Shown: in pieces, positions 1 to 5,836 of the stretch | Numbering within the stretch: the stretch's first letter is position 1 | How the letters are laid out: each line of letters starts with the position of its first letter | NCBI GenBank assembly: GCA_013695175.1 | Contig: JACDAZ010000535.1 | Location: forward strand, 1-6,652 | Origin: Flavisolibacter sp. | GTDB taxonomy: Bacteria; Bacteroidota; Bacteroidia; Chitinophagales; Chitinophagaceae | DNA length: 6,652 nucleotides | Reading direction: 5' to 3' | The notes under the pieces: generated by a model | Seen by the model: the letters and a program-made list of their open reading frames with translations, nothing else | Database searches by the model: none | Told to the model about the DNA's origin: nothing | Made by a program: the position numbers and the translations under genes

Positions 1-121
1 ACCTACCGGAATCACATTCATCGGTAAATTATATGGCGAAGCCGAACTGCTGGCTGTTGCAAAAGCATATCAGGACGCAACCAGCTTTCATTTGAAGCAC
101 CCGGGAAAGTTCAGTACTTGA
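1..121 (+). CDS. Amidase-signature family enzyme, C-terminal end (partial)
   Basis: Reading from base 2, an open frame runs in from the left edge and ends at TGA 119-121, giving the last 39 residues of a protein. The tail begins PTGITFIGKLYGEAELL and ends HPGKFST. This P-x-G-I-x-F-x-G pattern, followed by a helix with A-x-A-Y-x-x-A-T and a final H-P-x-K-F, is the usual end of amidase-signature (GatA-like) hydrolases in Bacteroidota, which cleave C-N amide bonds. The catalytic Ser-cisSer-Lys triad would lie upstream, outside the window, so neither substrate nor cellular location can be judged. The next gene starts 103 bp downstream on the same strand. Both are amide or peptide hydrolases, but co-transcription is only a guess. 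The family call is fairly firm; the exact enzyme is not. Confidence 0.75.
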   Translation, partial: PTGITFIGKLYGEAELLAVAKAYQDATSFHLKHPGKFST

Positions 122-223
122 CCTGTAGGTAGTTATCACATGATCAGGGTAGTTGATTCAGCGGTTAAAGCATTTCCTTTATAAAATCTACAAAGCACTA
201 CTTGTTCTATTAAACAATTAAAA

Positions 224-1356
224 ATGAAAGTTATTCTGATTTTCCTGATGTTTTTGCTGATTTGCATATCATCTTCTGCGCAGAAGCGTGCAAGAGATAT
301 AGGAATTCCATTTGACGGTACAACAGGTAAGTTCAACTCCATAACTGATGTGCCGGGTGTAGAGGTTGGATATTCGACCCTGATAAAAGGAACAGGTAAG
401 TGGAAGGTGGGTGAAGGTCCTGTTCGGACTGGCGTCACAATCGTTTTGCCGAAAGGAAAAACGCAAAGTGCTTACAATGTCGGCTACTATATTTTCAATG
501 GTGACGGCGAGATGACTGGCATTCCTTACGTACATGATTACGGCAGATCTAATGGAGCCATCGGCATCACAAATACGAACAGTGTTGGAGTTGTGAGAGA
601 TGCTATCGGCGAATGGAAGTATAAAAAGTTTGGGTCAAAAAGTCCTGTTGACTTTTCGTTTGGTCTGCCCATAGTAGCTGAAACCTGGGACGGCGGCTTG
701 AAGACATAAACGGTTATCACGTAAAAAAAGAACATGTCTTTGACGCCATAAACAGTGCAGCAAGTGGAACCATTGCCGAAGGTAATGTAGGCGGTGGAAC
801 GGGTATGACATGCTACTGGTTTAAGGGTGGAACAGGAACTTCTTCGAGATTGGTTAAAATAGGCACAGGAGAATATGTAGTTGGAGTAATTGTCCAGGCC
901 AATTTCGGCAGAAGGGAAGACTTGGTTATTGCCGGTGTTCCCGTGGGGAAGGAAATCACTGATTTAGAACCGGTGGAAAAAGAGCAGGATGGTTCTATTA
1001 TTATCATCATTGGAACTGATGCGCCTTTGTCAGCCTCACAATTAAACCTGGTTGCTAAACGAGCTGCATTAGGCATGGCCCGAACCGGAACGATAGGCAA
1101 TAGTGCGTCTGGTGATATATTTCTAGCATTTTCCACTAATAAGACTGATTATGATTCCTTAACAAAAACAATGACAGTACGTTCACTGTCTAAATCAAAT
1201 CTTGATCCCATCTTTCGTGCAGCTGTCGAATCTACGGAAGAGGCAATCATCAATGCTTTAATTGCTGCGGAGGATATGGAAGGAGTCAATGGAAATAAAG
1301 CATTTGCAATTCCTCACAATCGCTTGCGTGAAGTGATGAAAAAATATAATCGTTAG
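224..1356 (+). pseudogene. Secreted P1-family (DmpA/BapA, S58) aminopeptidase, broken by a frameshift
   Basis: Two frames together encode one P1-family N-terminal-nucleophile peptidase. These enzymes autocleave and release N-terminal D-amino or beta-amino acids from peptides. Frame 1 (224-709, 161 aa) has a signal peptide (hydrophobic 3-16, likely cut SSSA|QKR), then TDVPGVEVGYSTL, GDGEMTGI, GAIGITNTNSVG and GLPIVAETWDGG, all family blocks. It then meets TAA at 707-709. Reading from 703 in the other frame continues at once with DINGYHVKKEHVFDAINSA, GNVGGGTGM and GTDAPL. Then comes G-N-S-A-S-G-D, whose Ser (codon 1108-1110) is the predicted nucleophile, and S-x-E in AVESTEEA. Inserting one base at 701-703 (restoring L-N-D) gives about 377 aa, a normal length. 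The split is not the natural processing site, which lies about 135 residues further on. The position before the nucleophile is Ala, where DmpA has Gly and BapA has Asn. The downstream half has an ATG at 805, but starting there would lose conserved sequence. It is either a real pseudogene or a sequencing error. Confidence 0.85.
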
Positions 1357-1717
1357 CTGAATAGGGAAAGTTACCAGATAAGTGATGAAAGATTTATATG
1401 ATGATGCTTTTTGTTTAAAGCGATTAAATCGTTTAATGACGAAGAGTGATGAGCCATCAGTTTAATAAGGTGCAGTATCAGATAAATAGGTTTAGATTTC
1501 GTATTCTAAGTTCAAGTAATAAATTGCTATCTTACTTTTTTATCTCACTAAGAAAAAATTCAGTAATAATTTCTGCATGTTTACGTAAACAATTTGAGTT
1601 TCACATTCTTACGTTTATGATTGCAAGAGCAAAATATCTCATGCCAAATTGGTTGCAGCTTTTTACCTTACCATATTTAAAAAAGGGATTTCATACCTTT
1701 AAATAAAGTCTCTGGAT
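1357..1717. other. AT-rich spacer with no supported gene
   Basis: This 361-bp stretch separates the P1 peptidase from the DsrE-like gene. It contains an 86-codon open frame (1446-1706, +) rich in Phe, Lys, Arg, Ile and Ser. I recognise no family, signal peptide or domain in it, and its composition is what translated AT-rich DNA would give. A 26-codon frame from ATG 1385 is also open but has no support. A near-palindrome lies at 1418-1434 (core CGATTAAATCG), but with a one-base centre it would not form a good RNA hairpin. No tRNA, repeat array or convincing Bacteroidota promoter (TTTG and TAnnTTTG at proper spacing) was seen. The 5' region of the DsrE-like gene presumably lies at its right end. 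Confidence 0.5.
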
Positions 1718-2140
1718 ATGAAGAAACTATTTTTCTTTATTGTATGCTCTTCTTTATTTACCAATGTATTATTGGCACAGGAGCGACAACATAAAATTGT
1801 CTTTGATTTTACCAAAGCAGATACGGCAAGTTTTACTACAATAATAAGGCAAATTAAAAATATTATGATTACAACAGGAAATGCAAAGCTTGAAATTGTT
1901 TGTCATGGACCTGGATTAGATATACTAAGAAAAGATAAAACCACAGTGGAAAAAGAGATACAGGAATTACATGAAAAATTCAATGTAGTTTTTGCGGCAT
2001 GTGAAGCTACTATGAAAAGAATAGGGATAGACAAAACCCAGTTATTAAACCAGGCTACAACAGTGCCCTTAGCTAATTTAGAGTTTTCTTCAAAACAACA
2101 GGAAGGCTGGAGTTACATTAAGTCTGGAAATTATCCTTAA
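1718..2140 (+). CDS. Exported DsrE/DsrF-like small protein
   Basis: This 140-aa protein has a signal peptide: Lys 2-3, a hydrophobic stretch at about 4-19, and a likely cut VLLA|QERQ. A compact alpha/beta domain follows. HKIVFDFTKAD (25-35) is the first strand. AKLEIVCHGPGLDIL (56-70) is a strand-turn block typical of the DsrE/F-like family. FNVVFAACEATMKRIGI (88-104) carries the family's C-x-x-T-M segment with Cys95, and a tail segment contains W131. DsrE-type proteins handle sulfur through a cysteine, and many periplasmic Bacteroidota members of this group have no known role. Cys62 and Cys95 are the candidate reactive residues; sulfur transfer here is inference only. The ATG at 1718 is chosen because it gives a proper signal peptide; no Shine-Dalgarno is seen (CTCTGGAT just upstream). 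It stands alone on its strand, convergent with the LytTR operon. Confidence 0.75.
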   Translation: MKKLFFFIVCSSLFTNVLLAQERQHKIVFDFTKADTASFTTIIRQIKNIMITTGNAKLEIVCHGPGLDILRKDKTTVEKEIQELHEKFNVVFAACEATMKRIGIDKTQLLNQATTVPLANLEFSSKQQEGWSYIKSGNYP

Positions 2141-2175
2141 ATAACTGCCTTAGTAATTCATTTTTTAAGGATGAT
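2130..2175 (+). terminator. Possible AT-rich hairpin at the end of the DsrE-like gene
   Basis: ATCCTTAAA (2133-2141) pairs perfectly with TTTAAGGAT (2164-2172). Three more pairs on the outside (one of them U-G) make about 12 bp around a 22-nt loop. It spans the stop codon (2138-2140). There is no clear T-tract after the stem, so a Rho-independent terminator is possible but not well supported. Confidence 0.25.
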
Positions 2176-2272
2176 CATACAACACAACTTTGTGTCATGC
2201 AATAATCGGCAAACAGGAGATTGAAACAGATGGTATAAGCTTTTTCATTATATTTTTAGACCTAAATAAGAT

Positions 2273-2296
2273 GAAAAAAGAATGCACTCTTATTTT
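2273..2296 (-). terminator. Possible terminator of the LytTR operon
   Basis: On the minus strand, AAAATAAGAG, loop TGCA, then TTCTTTTTTC folds into a short AT-rich hairpin with one mismatch and one G-T pair. Its descending arm merges into a T-run. It lies about 25 nt past the response regulator stop, where a terminator is expected. The stem is weak (few G-C pairs), so this is a modest call. On the plus strand the same sequence forms a slightly poorer hairpin, so it could serve both convergent units. Confidence 0.3.
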
Positions 2297-2320
2297 AATT
2301 CATCGATGCGCCAAATAATT

Positions 2321-3070
2321 TCATAGTTCTTTTTTTAGTGATGAATGATTCAATGTTCTGGTTACATCATGTTTGAACATACGACCAATGGGTATTTCTT
2401 TTTTTCCGATTTCAATTGCATCAGCATTATAAGAATCAATTTTATTCGTAGCTATTATATAAGAGCGATGTACACGGATAAATGCCTCCTTTGGTAACAT
2501 CTCTTCAAGAGCTGAAATTGATTGCTTGGAAACAATAATCTTATTTAAAGTCACTACTTTAATGTAATCTTTTAAACTTTCAATATATAATATATCATCC
2601 AGGAACACTTTCATCATTTTACGGTCTACACGGAAATACAAAAAAGGGTTTGATTGGTCTGGTATAGCATTAGTTGTAGAATTTGTATGTTCTTCAACAT
2701 GAAGATCCAACTGCATTACTTTATTGACAGCTTGCAGAAAACGTTCAAAGCTGATTGGCTTCAGCAAAAAGTCCACTGCATTCAGATCAAAGCCTTCTAT
2801 CGCATACTTCCGGAAAGCAGTAGTAAAAATTACTTTCGGAGGATTTTTCAATGTGCGTAAAAAGCTGGTGCCGAGGATATGTGGCATATTGATATCAAGG
2901 AACAAAAGTTCGACCGAATGATTTTGAAGAAATGACAATGCTTCTACAGCATTAGAACATTCACCGGCCAGATGCAACAACTCTACTCCTGTTATATATT
3001 TTTTCATTACATCTCTTGCAGGAGGTTCATCATCTATAATCAGGCAATTTATTTTTTTAGATTGGGGCAT
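2321..3070 (-). CDS. LytTR-family response regulator
   Basis: This 249-aa cytoplasmic transcription factor is a full-length LytR/AlgR-type regulator. The receiver domain (about 7-122) has the acidic pair D13-D14 in LIIDDEPPA, the phospho-acceptor D59 in LLFLDINMP, T83/T84 after the fourth strand, and K104 in DFLLKPISF, so every residue needed for phosphorylation is present. A polar linker (about 123-140) leads to a LytTR DNA-binding domain (about 143-243). That domain has FFRVDR-like opening strands (FLYFRVDRKMMKV), LYIESLKDYIKV, FIRVHRSYII and the closing IPIGRMFKHDV. It is the last gene of the operon. Its ATG lies inside the end of the upstream kinase gene (14-nt overlap, 3057-3070), with no evident Shine-Dalgarno, which points to coupled translation. 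It is probably phosphorylated by the intact kinase two genes up. LytTR proteins bind direct repeats, and the divergent spacer at 5386-5836 is the nearest place to look for targets, including its own promoter. Confidence 0.93.
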   Translation of the reverse strand: MPQSKKINCLIIDDEPPARDVMKKYITGVELLHLAGECSNAVEALSFLQNHSVELLFLDINMPHILGTSFLRTLKNPPKVIFTTAFRKYAIEGFDLNAVDFLLKPISFERFLQAVNKVMQLDLHVEEHTNSTTNAIPDQSNPFLYFRVDRKMMKVFLDDILYIESLKDYIKVVTLNKIIVSKQSISALEEMLPKEAFIRVHRSYIIATNKIDSYNADAIEIGKKEIPIGRMFKHDVTRTLNHSSLKKEL

Positions 3071-4211
3071 AAAGTTCTTTTTTTATCAAATAAATATTGT
3101 TTGCAGTTTCCATTGTTTCCTGCAATTTTATTTTCAGTGTAGTAACCATGATCTCCGGCTCAATAGTAGTTTTTAAATCATACTGACCCGGATAAAAAAA
3201 GTCAAGCTGTTTCATAGCTTTTGCCAGGCTGCTTACATCTGAAGTCTTTAAAGAAGGTTCTTCCGTTTTACCATTAATAAGTTTCATTGTGAGCTCAGAA
3301 TTCTCTATAAAGAATTGCAGGTTAATCCAAATTCTTTCCAGCTTATTGTTTCCAAAGTATGAAAAGCTGTTTTCAACAAATGGAAAAAGTAACAATGGAA
3401 CAATAAATATTTTGTTGCAGTCTCCCCGAATAGCTATATCTATTTCCAGCCGATCGCCCATTTTTGTTTTTTGAAGCAGCAGATAATCTTTTATTGCTTT
3501 TAATTCTTTATCCAGAGCAACTAAGGTGTTCTCACTTTCATATAGCATGTAACTCAGGATATCAGCTAATTTCAACAAGGATGCCGAAGCCTTGTCAACA
3601 CTCTTTCTCTTTGTGAGCAGGCTTATATTGTTTAATGAAGAAAAAAGGAATTCAGGATGAATTTGTGCTTTCAACAATTGCAGATCAGTTAACAGTTTTT
3701 CTTTTTCTATTTTTTCTTTTTCCTTTTCTTTCAGCCACCATCTTTTTAATAATTTAACTGCAGCGGCAGCACATATAATTTTAGGAGCACTTAATAAACC
3801 AGATGTGATGCTGGTCCACCAAATGTTTTGAGAAATAATTATGGGCTGATGATTGAAGGCTGAGTCAACTAGAGGAAATATAGATTTGTGGAGAGAGTAA
3901 TTTACTATTACTATCAAAAGACTTAAAAGAAGAATGATTGGTATTAGTGCATAGTATTTTGCTTCAAATAAATAATGAGGCATCAGGTAGCCAATAAAAA
4001 AATAGCAGGCAGACGCATGAATGGAAAGAAGGGCAAGTGACTTTATAAAAAAAGGCAGATTCCACATTTCGAATTCAACTTTTTCTACTCCTGTCTGCTG
4101 ATAATGAAAATAACTAAGTGAAAAATACAAACCCCACAACAGCCAAAAAATAAAGTGGCGCTGCAGACGATCCGATTTTCTTTCTGAAAAAATAAATCTA
4201 TACCAATTCAT
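3057..4211 (-). CDS. LytS-type sensor kinase paralogue with degenerate catalytic motifs (probable pseudokinase)
   Basis: This 384-aa membrane protein is a paralogue of the kinase just upstream: its N-terminus MNWYRFIFSERKSDRLQRHF aligns with MNLYEFVFSNHRSQRFKRHM. About four membrane segments (19-36, 56-80, 86-105, 135-153) are followed by a charged coil (160-175, KEKEKEK) and a His_kinase/HATPase-like region. Key residues are lost. In LLKAQIHPEFLFSSL the phospho-acceptor His of PHF is Glu187 (codon GAA, + strand 3651-3653), and the Asn of FLFN is Ser191. His185 is the His/Asn that precedes Pro in the family and is not the acceptor. The N-box reads ENSFSYFGNN, not ENSFKHG. The GLGLKNVKKRL box of the partner aligns with 326-336 (VSSLAKAMKQL), so G-x-G and the Asn are gone. 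Autophosphorylation is therefore unlikely. The frame is intact, with 14-nt overlaps at both ends. I infer a regulatory or heterodimer partner; early gene decay is the alternative. Confidence 0.88.
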   Translation of the reverse strand: MNWYRFIFSERKSDRLQRHFIFWLLWGLYFSLSYFHYQQTGVEKVEFEMWNLPFFIKSLALLSIHASACYFFIGYLMPHYLFEAKYYALIPIILLLSLLIVIVNYSLHKSIFPLVDSAFNHQPIIISQNIWWTSITSGLLSAPKIICAAAAVKLLKRWWLKEKEKEKIEKEKLLTDLQLLKAQIHPEFLFSSLNNISLLTKRKSVDKASASLLKLADILSYMLYESENTLVALDKELKAIKDYLLLQKTKMGDRLEIDIAIRGDCNKIFIVPLLLFPFVENSFSYFGNNKLERIWINLQFFIENSELTMKLINGKTEEPSLKTSDVSSLAKAMKQLDFFYPGQYDLKTTIEPEIMVTTLKIKLQETMETANNIYLIKKELYAPI

Positions 4212-5385
4212 AAACCTGTTGTTCTGTAATTAGTTTATTAGGCCTTACATCTGAATGAAAAAGTGGAATCTTGAGTTCTACATTAAAGCTCATAATATCA
4301 TTAGTAATTTTGAGAGAATGGTTTTCCGGATAAAGAATAGCCAACCTTTTTTTTACATTCTTCAATCCAAGCCCTTTTTTAATTACTTGTTCACCGGCAG
4401 GTAAGGGTTGACTATTGTAAAGTTTTAAAAATAGTTCCTCATCATGTATTGTGATATTAATGTTGATCCATGGATGTGTAAGCATTTGACTTGCTCCATG
4501 CTTAAAACTATTTTCCAGAAACGGAATTAAAAAAAGTGGCGCAATTAATTGGTTGTCAGCGCTACCAGTAATCTGAAAATTCATGTTGAAATTTTCACCA
4601 TAGCGAATCTTTTCAAGGTCTATATAATCCTTAACCATCTTTAATTCTTTCTCCAGTTTTACAAAAGACTGGCTGCAGTCGTATATGAAATAATGCAAAA
4701 GGGCAGAAAGTTTTTTCAGCACCACAGGTGCAGCTGGTGAATCATTAATTATAAAAGAATAAATGTTGTTGAGTGTATTAAAAAGAAAATGAGGATGCAC
4801 CTGGGCTTTTAACAATTGCAATTCAGCACTTATCTTTTCACGGGCTACTTCAGCTGTTTCTCGTTGCTTTAGGTGCCATTTTTTTAAAAGTTTAATAGCT
4901 AAAGCAAATCCCACAATGGTTGGATAGTTAAACAAAATTTGGCGGCTCCAACGGGGAAGGATAAAGTTTATGTCAGGCATCGAATTGAAAAAGCCCACCC
5001 GGGTATCCAAATAAAAAGACAGAATAAAATTGAAGTAATTTATAAAGGAAATAAAACAGATAAACACTATTAAGAGAATTGTTGTTTGTATCCACTTATT
5101 CTGTTTAGAAATATACCGTGGCAGAAAATAATAGATGATGCCATACACAAGGGCCATATGTACCACTGTAAGTAAAATTGCTGCAGTAATAATTCTAAGT
5201 GACGCGAGAGAAATTCCGTATGCATCAATATGTGGTGTGGGCTTCCCAAAATTCCACCCTGGAACCCAATTTGTAGGTATTAAATAAGTTACAATAAGGT
5301 AAATGCACCATGCTGTGCAAAACAACATGTGGCGTTTAAATCGTTGCGACCGGTGATTAGAAAAAACGAATTCATATAAATTCAT
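4198..5385 (-). CDS. LytS-type sensor histidine kinase, intact
   Basis: This 395-aa membrane kinase is the first gene of the operon. About four transmembrane segments (roughly 19-37, 61-88, 99-126, 148-165) form the sensor part, with no large extracytoplasmic domain. A linker helix (166-190) leads to the His_kinase block LLKAQVHPHFLFNTLNNI (191-208), where H199 is the phospho-acceptor. The X-region follows (KLSALLHYFIYD, KLEKELKMVKDYI, LEKIRYG). The ATPase domain has the N-box ENSFKHG (291-297) and the glycine box KKGLGLKNVKKRL (336-348), then LYPENHSLKI. All expected catalytic motifs are present, so it should autophosphorylate and phosphorylate the LytTR regulator. The signal is unknown. The gene end overlaps the next kinase by 14 nt. 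The start at 5385 gives the same N-terminal pattern as the paralogue, which supports it. Upstream on its strand is AGGGA only 2 nt from ATG, too close for a normal ribosome site. Confidence 0.93.
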   Translation of the reverse strand: MNLYEFVFSNHRSQRFKRHMLFCTAWCIYLIVTYLIPTNWVPGWNFGKPTPHIDAYGISLASLRIITAAILLTVVHMALVYGIIYYFLPRYISKQNKWIQTTILLIVFICFISFINYFNFILSFYLDTRVGFFNSMPDINFILPRWSRQILFNYPTIVGFALAIKLLKKWHLKQRETAEVAREKISAELQLLKAQVHPHFLFNTLNNIYSFIINDSPAAPVVLKKLSALLHYFIYDCSQSFVKLEKELKMVKDYIDLEKIRYGENFNMNFQITGSADNQLIAPLFLIPFLENSFKHGASQMLTHPWININITIHDEELFLKLYNSQPLPAGEQVIKKGLGLKNVKKRLAILYPENHSLKITNDIMSFNVELKIPLFHSDVRPNKLITEQQVYELV

Positions 5386-5411
5386 AATCCCTGATTATAA
5401 TTCATATAAAT
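5369..5411. repeat. 13-bp direct repeat across the kinase operon start
   Basis: AATTCATATAAAT occurs exactly at 5369-5381 and again at 5399-5411, 30 bp apart. The first copy lies in codons 2-6 of the intact kinase gene; the second lies in its leader. The identity is directly visible. The sequence is AT-rich, so some chance similarity is possible, but 13 of 13 matches this close together is notable. Confidence 0.6.
5382..5405 (-). other. Possible 7-codon leader frame coupled to the kinase start
   Basis: On the minus strand an ATG at 5405-5403 begins MNYNQGL and stops at TGA 5384-5382. That TGA shares bases with the kinase ATG (5385-5383) in an ATGA arrangement. Such a frame could couple translation or be chance in AT-rich DNA. 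Its ATG lies inside the upstream copy of the 13-bp repeat. No ribosome site supports it, so this is a low-confidence call. Confidence 0.15.
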
Positions 5412-5492
5412 CAGCAAAACACACTTTTACAATCTTCACTTAGTGTAATTTAATTCTTTTCAATCCGGAGGCATTTTTTTTATCAATTATTA

Positions 5493-5530
5493 GACAAACT
5501 AATTACTTTTTTCTCCTATTACCGTTTGTC
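5493..5530. promoter_or_regulatory. Inverted repeat GACAAAC-N24-GTTTGTC, candidate operator
   Basis: GACAAAC (5493-5499) and GTTTGTC (5524-5530) are a perfect 7-bp inverted repeat with centres 31 bp apart, about three helical turns. On the plus strand ACCGTTTGT (5521-5529) fits all nine positions of the published LytTR half-site pattern (W-M-M-G-T-T-N-R-K). On the minus strand TTAGTTTGT (5502-5494) fits eight of nine. Known LytTR sites are usually direct repeats with a 12-13 bp gap, so this inverted layout differs. Binding by the LytTR regulator is inference. Confidence 0.35.
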
Positions 5531-5682
5531 GACGATAAATGGTTAAACAGGCAATATTCCTGCTGAATATCTTTCATCTAACGTTATAAAGCGAGTTGAA
5601 AAAACTTCTATTTTATTGATGGGTAGTTTTAAATAACAAAACATTTTCCCACTCTTTAAACTTTATTTATGAAATTTTTAAA

Positions 5683-5763
5683 ATCACCTTAATGCGTTAT
5701 AACCATTCCTTTTTTGCTTGATCAGTAATGAAACAATTTATTAAATGGTGCTGAAAAGGTGAT
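5683..5763 (+). promoter_or_regulatory. Nested inverted repeats in the haloperoxidase-like leader
   Basis: ATCACCTT (5683-5690) pairs with AAGGTGAT (5756-5763). Inside it, ACCATT (5702-5707) pairs with AATGGT (5744-5749). The right arm's GGTGA (5758-5762) could instead pair with TCACC at 5778-5782, so two folds exclude each other. The intervals are long and the sequence AT-rich, so this may be chance; it matches no riboswitch I recognise. Confidence 0.2.
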
Positions 5764-5836
5764 CCTAGTCTTCCTTTTCACCCTGAACTATTCCATTCTC
5801 TTTAATATGCAATTTTTCACTTTAAAATATATCAAA

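Larger units (their letters stand above)
5386..5836. promoter_or_regulatory. Divergent regulatory spacer between the kinase operon and the haloperoxidase-like gene
   Basis: This 451-bp AT-rich region holds no gene I can support and must contain the promoters for both directions. I found no pair of TTTG and TAnnTTTG boxes at the spacing normal for the Bacteroidota housekeeping sigma factor in either direction, so promoter positions are not called. It does hold an inverted repeat at 5493-5530, the leader copy of the 13-bp repeat, and nested inverted repeats at 5683-5763. AACGTT at 5580-5585 is a short palindrome with a partial LytTR-like match, but at the wrong spacing to pair with the site at 5521. 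Confidence 0.5.

Noticed and set aside
698..709. Programmed -1 frameshifting in the P1 peptidase gene
   Set aside because: The bases at the junction (CTTGAAGACATAA) contain no X-XXY-YYZ slippery heptamer, and no stable stem is evident just downstream. A deletion or sequence error is simpler.
1418..1434. Near-palindrome AAGCGATTAAATCGTTT as a terminator or operator
   Set aside because: The centre is one base, so an RNA hairpin would be poor, and no T-tract follows. No second copy was seen to suggest an operator.
1593..1617. TTTG and TAcgTTTa as a Bacteroidota promoter for the DsrE-like gene
   Set aside because: The boxes are only 13 bp apart, while about 19-21 bp is expected, and the second box is not a full match.
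1446..1706. An 86-codon open frame on the + strand
   Set aside because: It shows no recognisable domain, signal peptide or ribosome site. The residue make-up (Phe, Lys, Ile, Ser, Arg) is what AT-rich spacer DNA would give, and it sits just before a clear gene's leader.
2654..2921. Plus-strand frames opposite the response regulator gene
   Set aside because: They are antisense to a gene with complete receiver and LytTR domains and show no motifs of their own.
5578..5588. A second LytTR half-site (TAACGTTATA) paired with the one at 5521
   Set aside because: The GTT cores are 59 bp apart rather than about 21-22, and the match fails at the last two positions.
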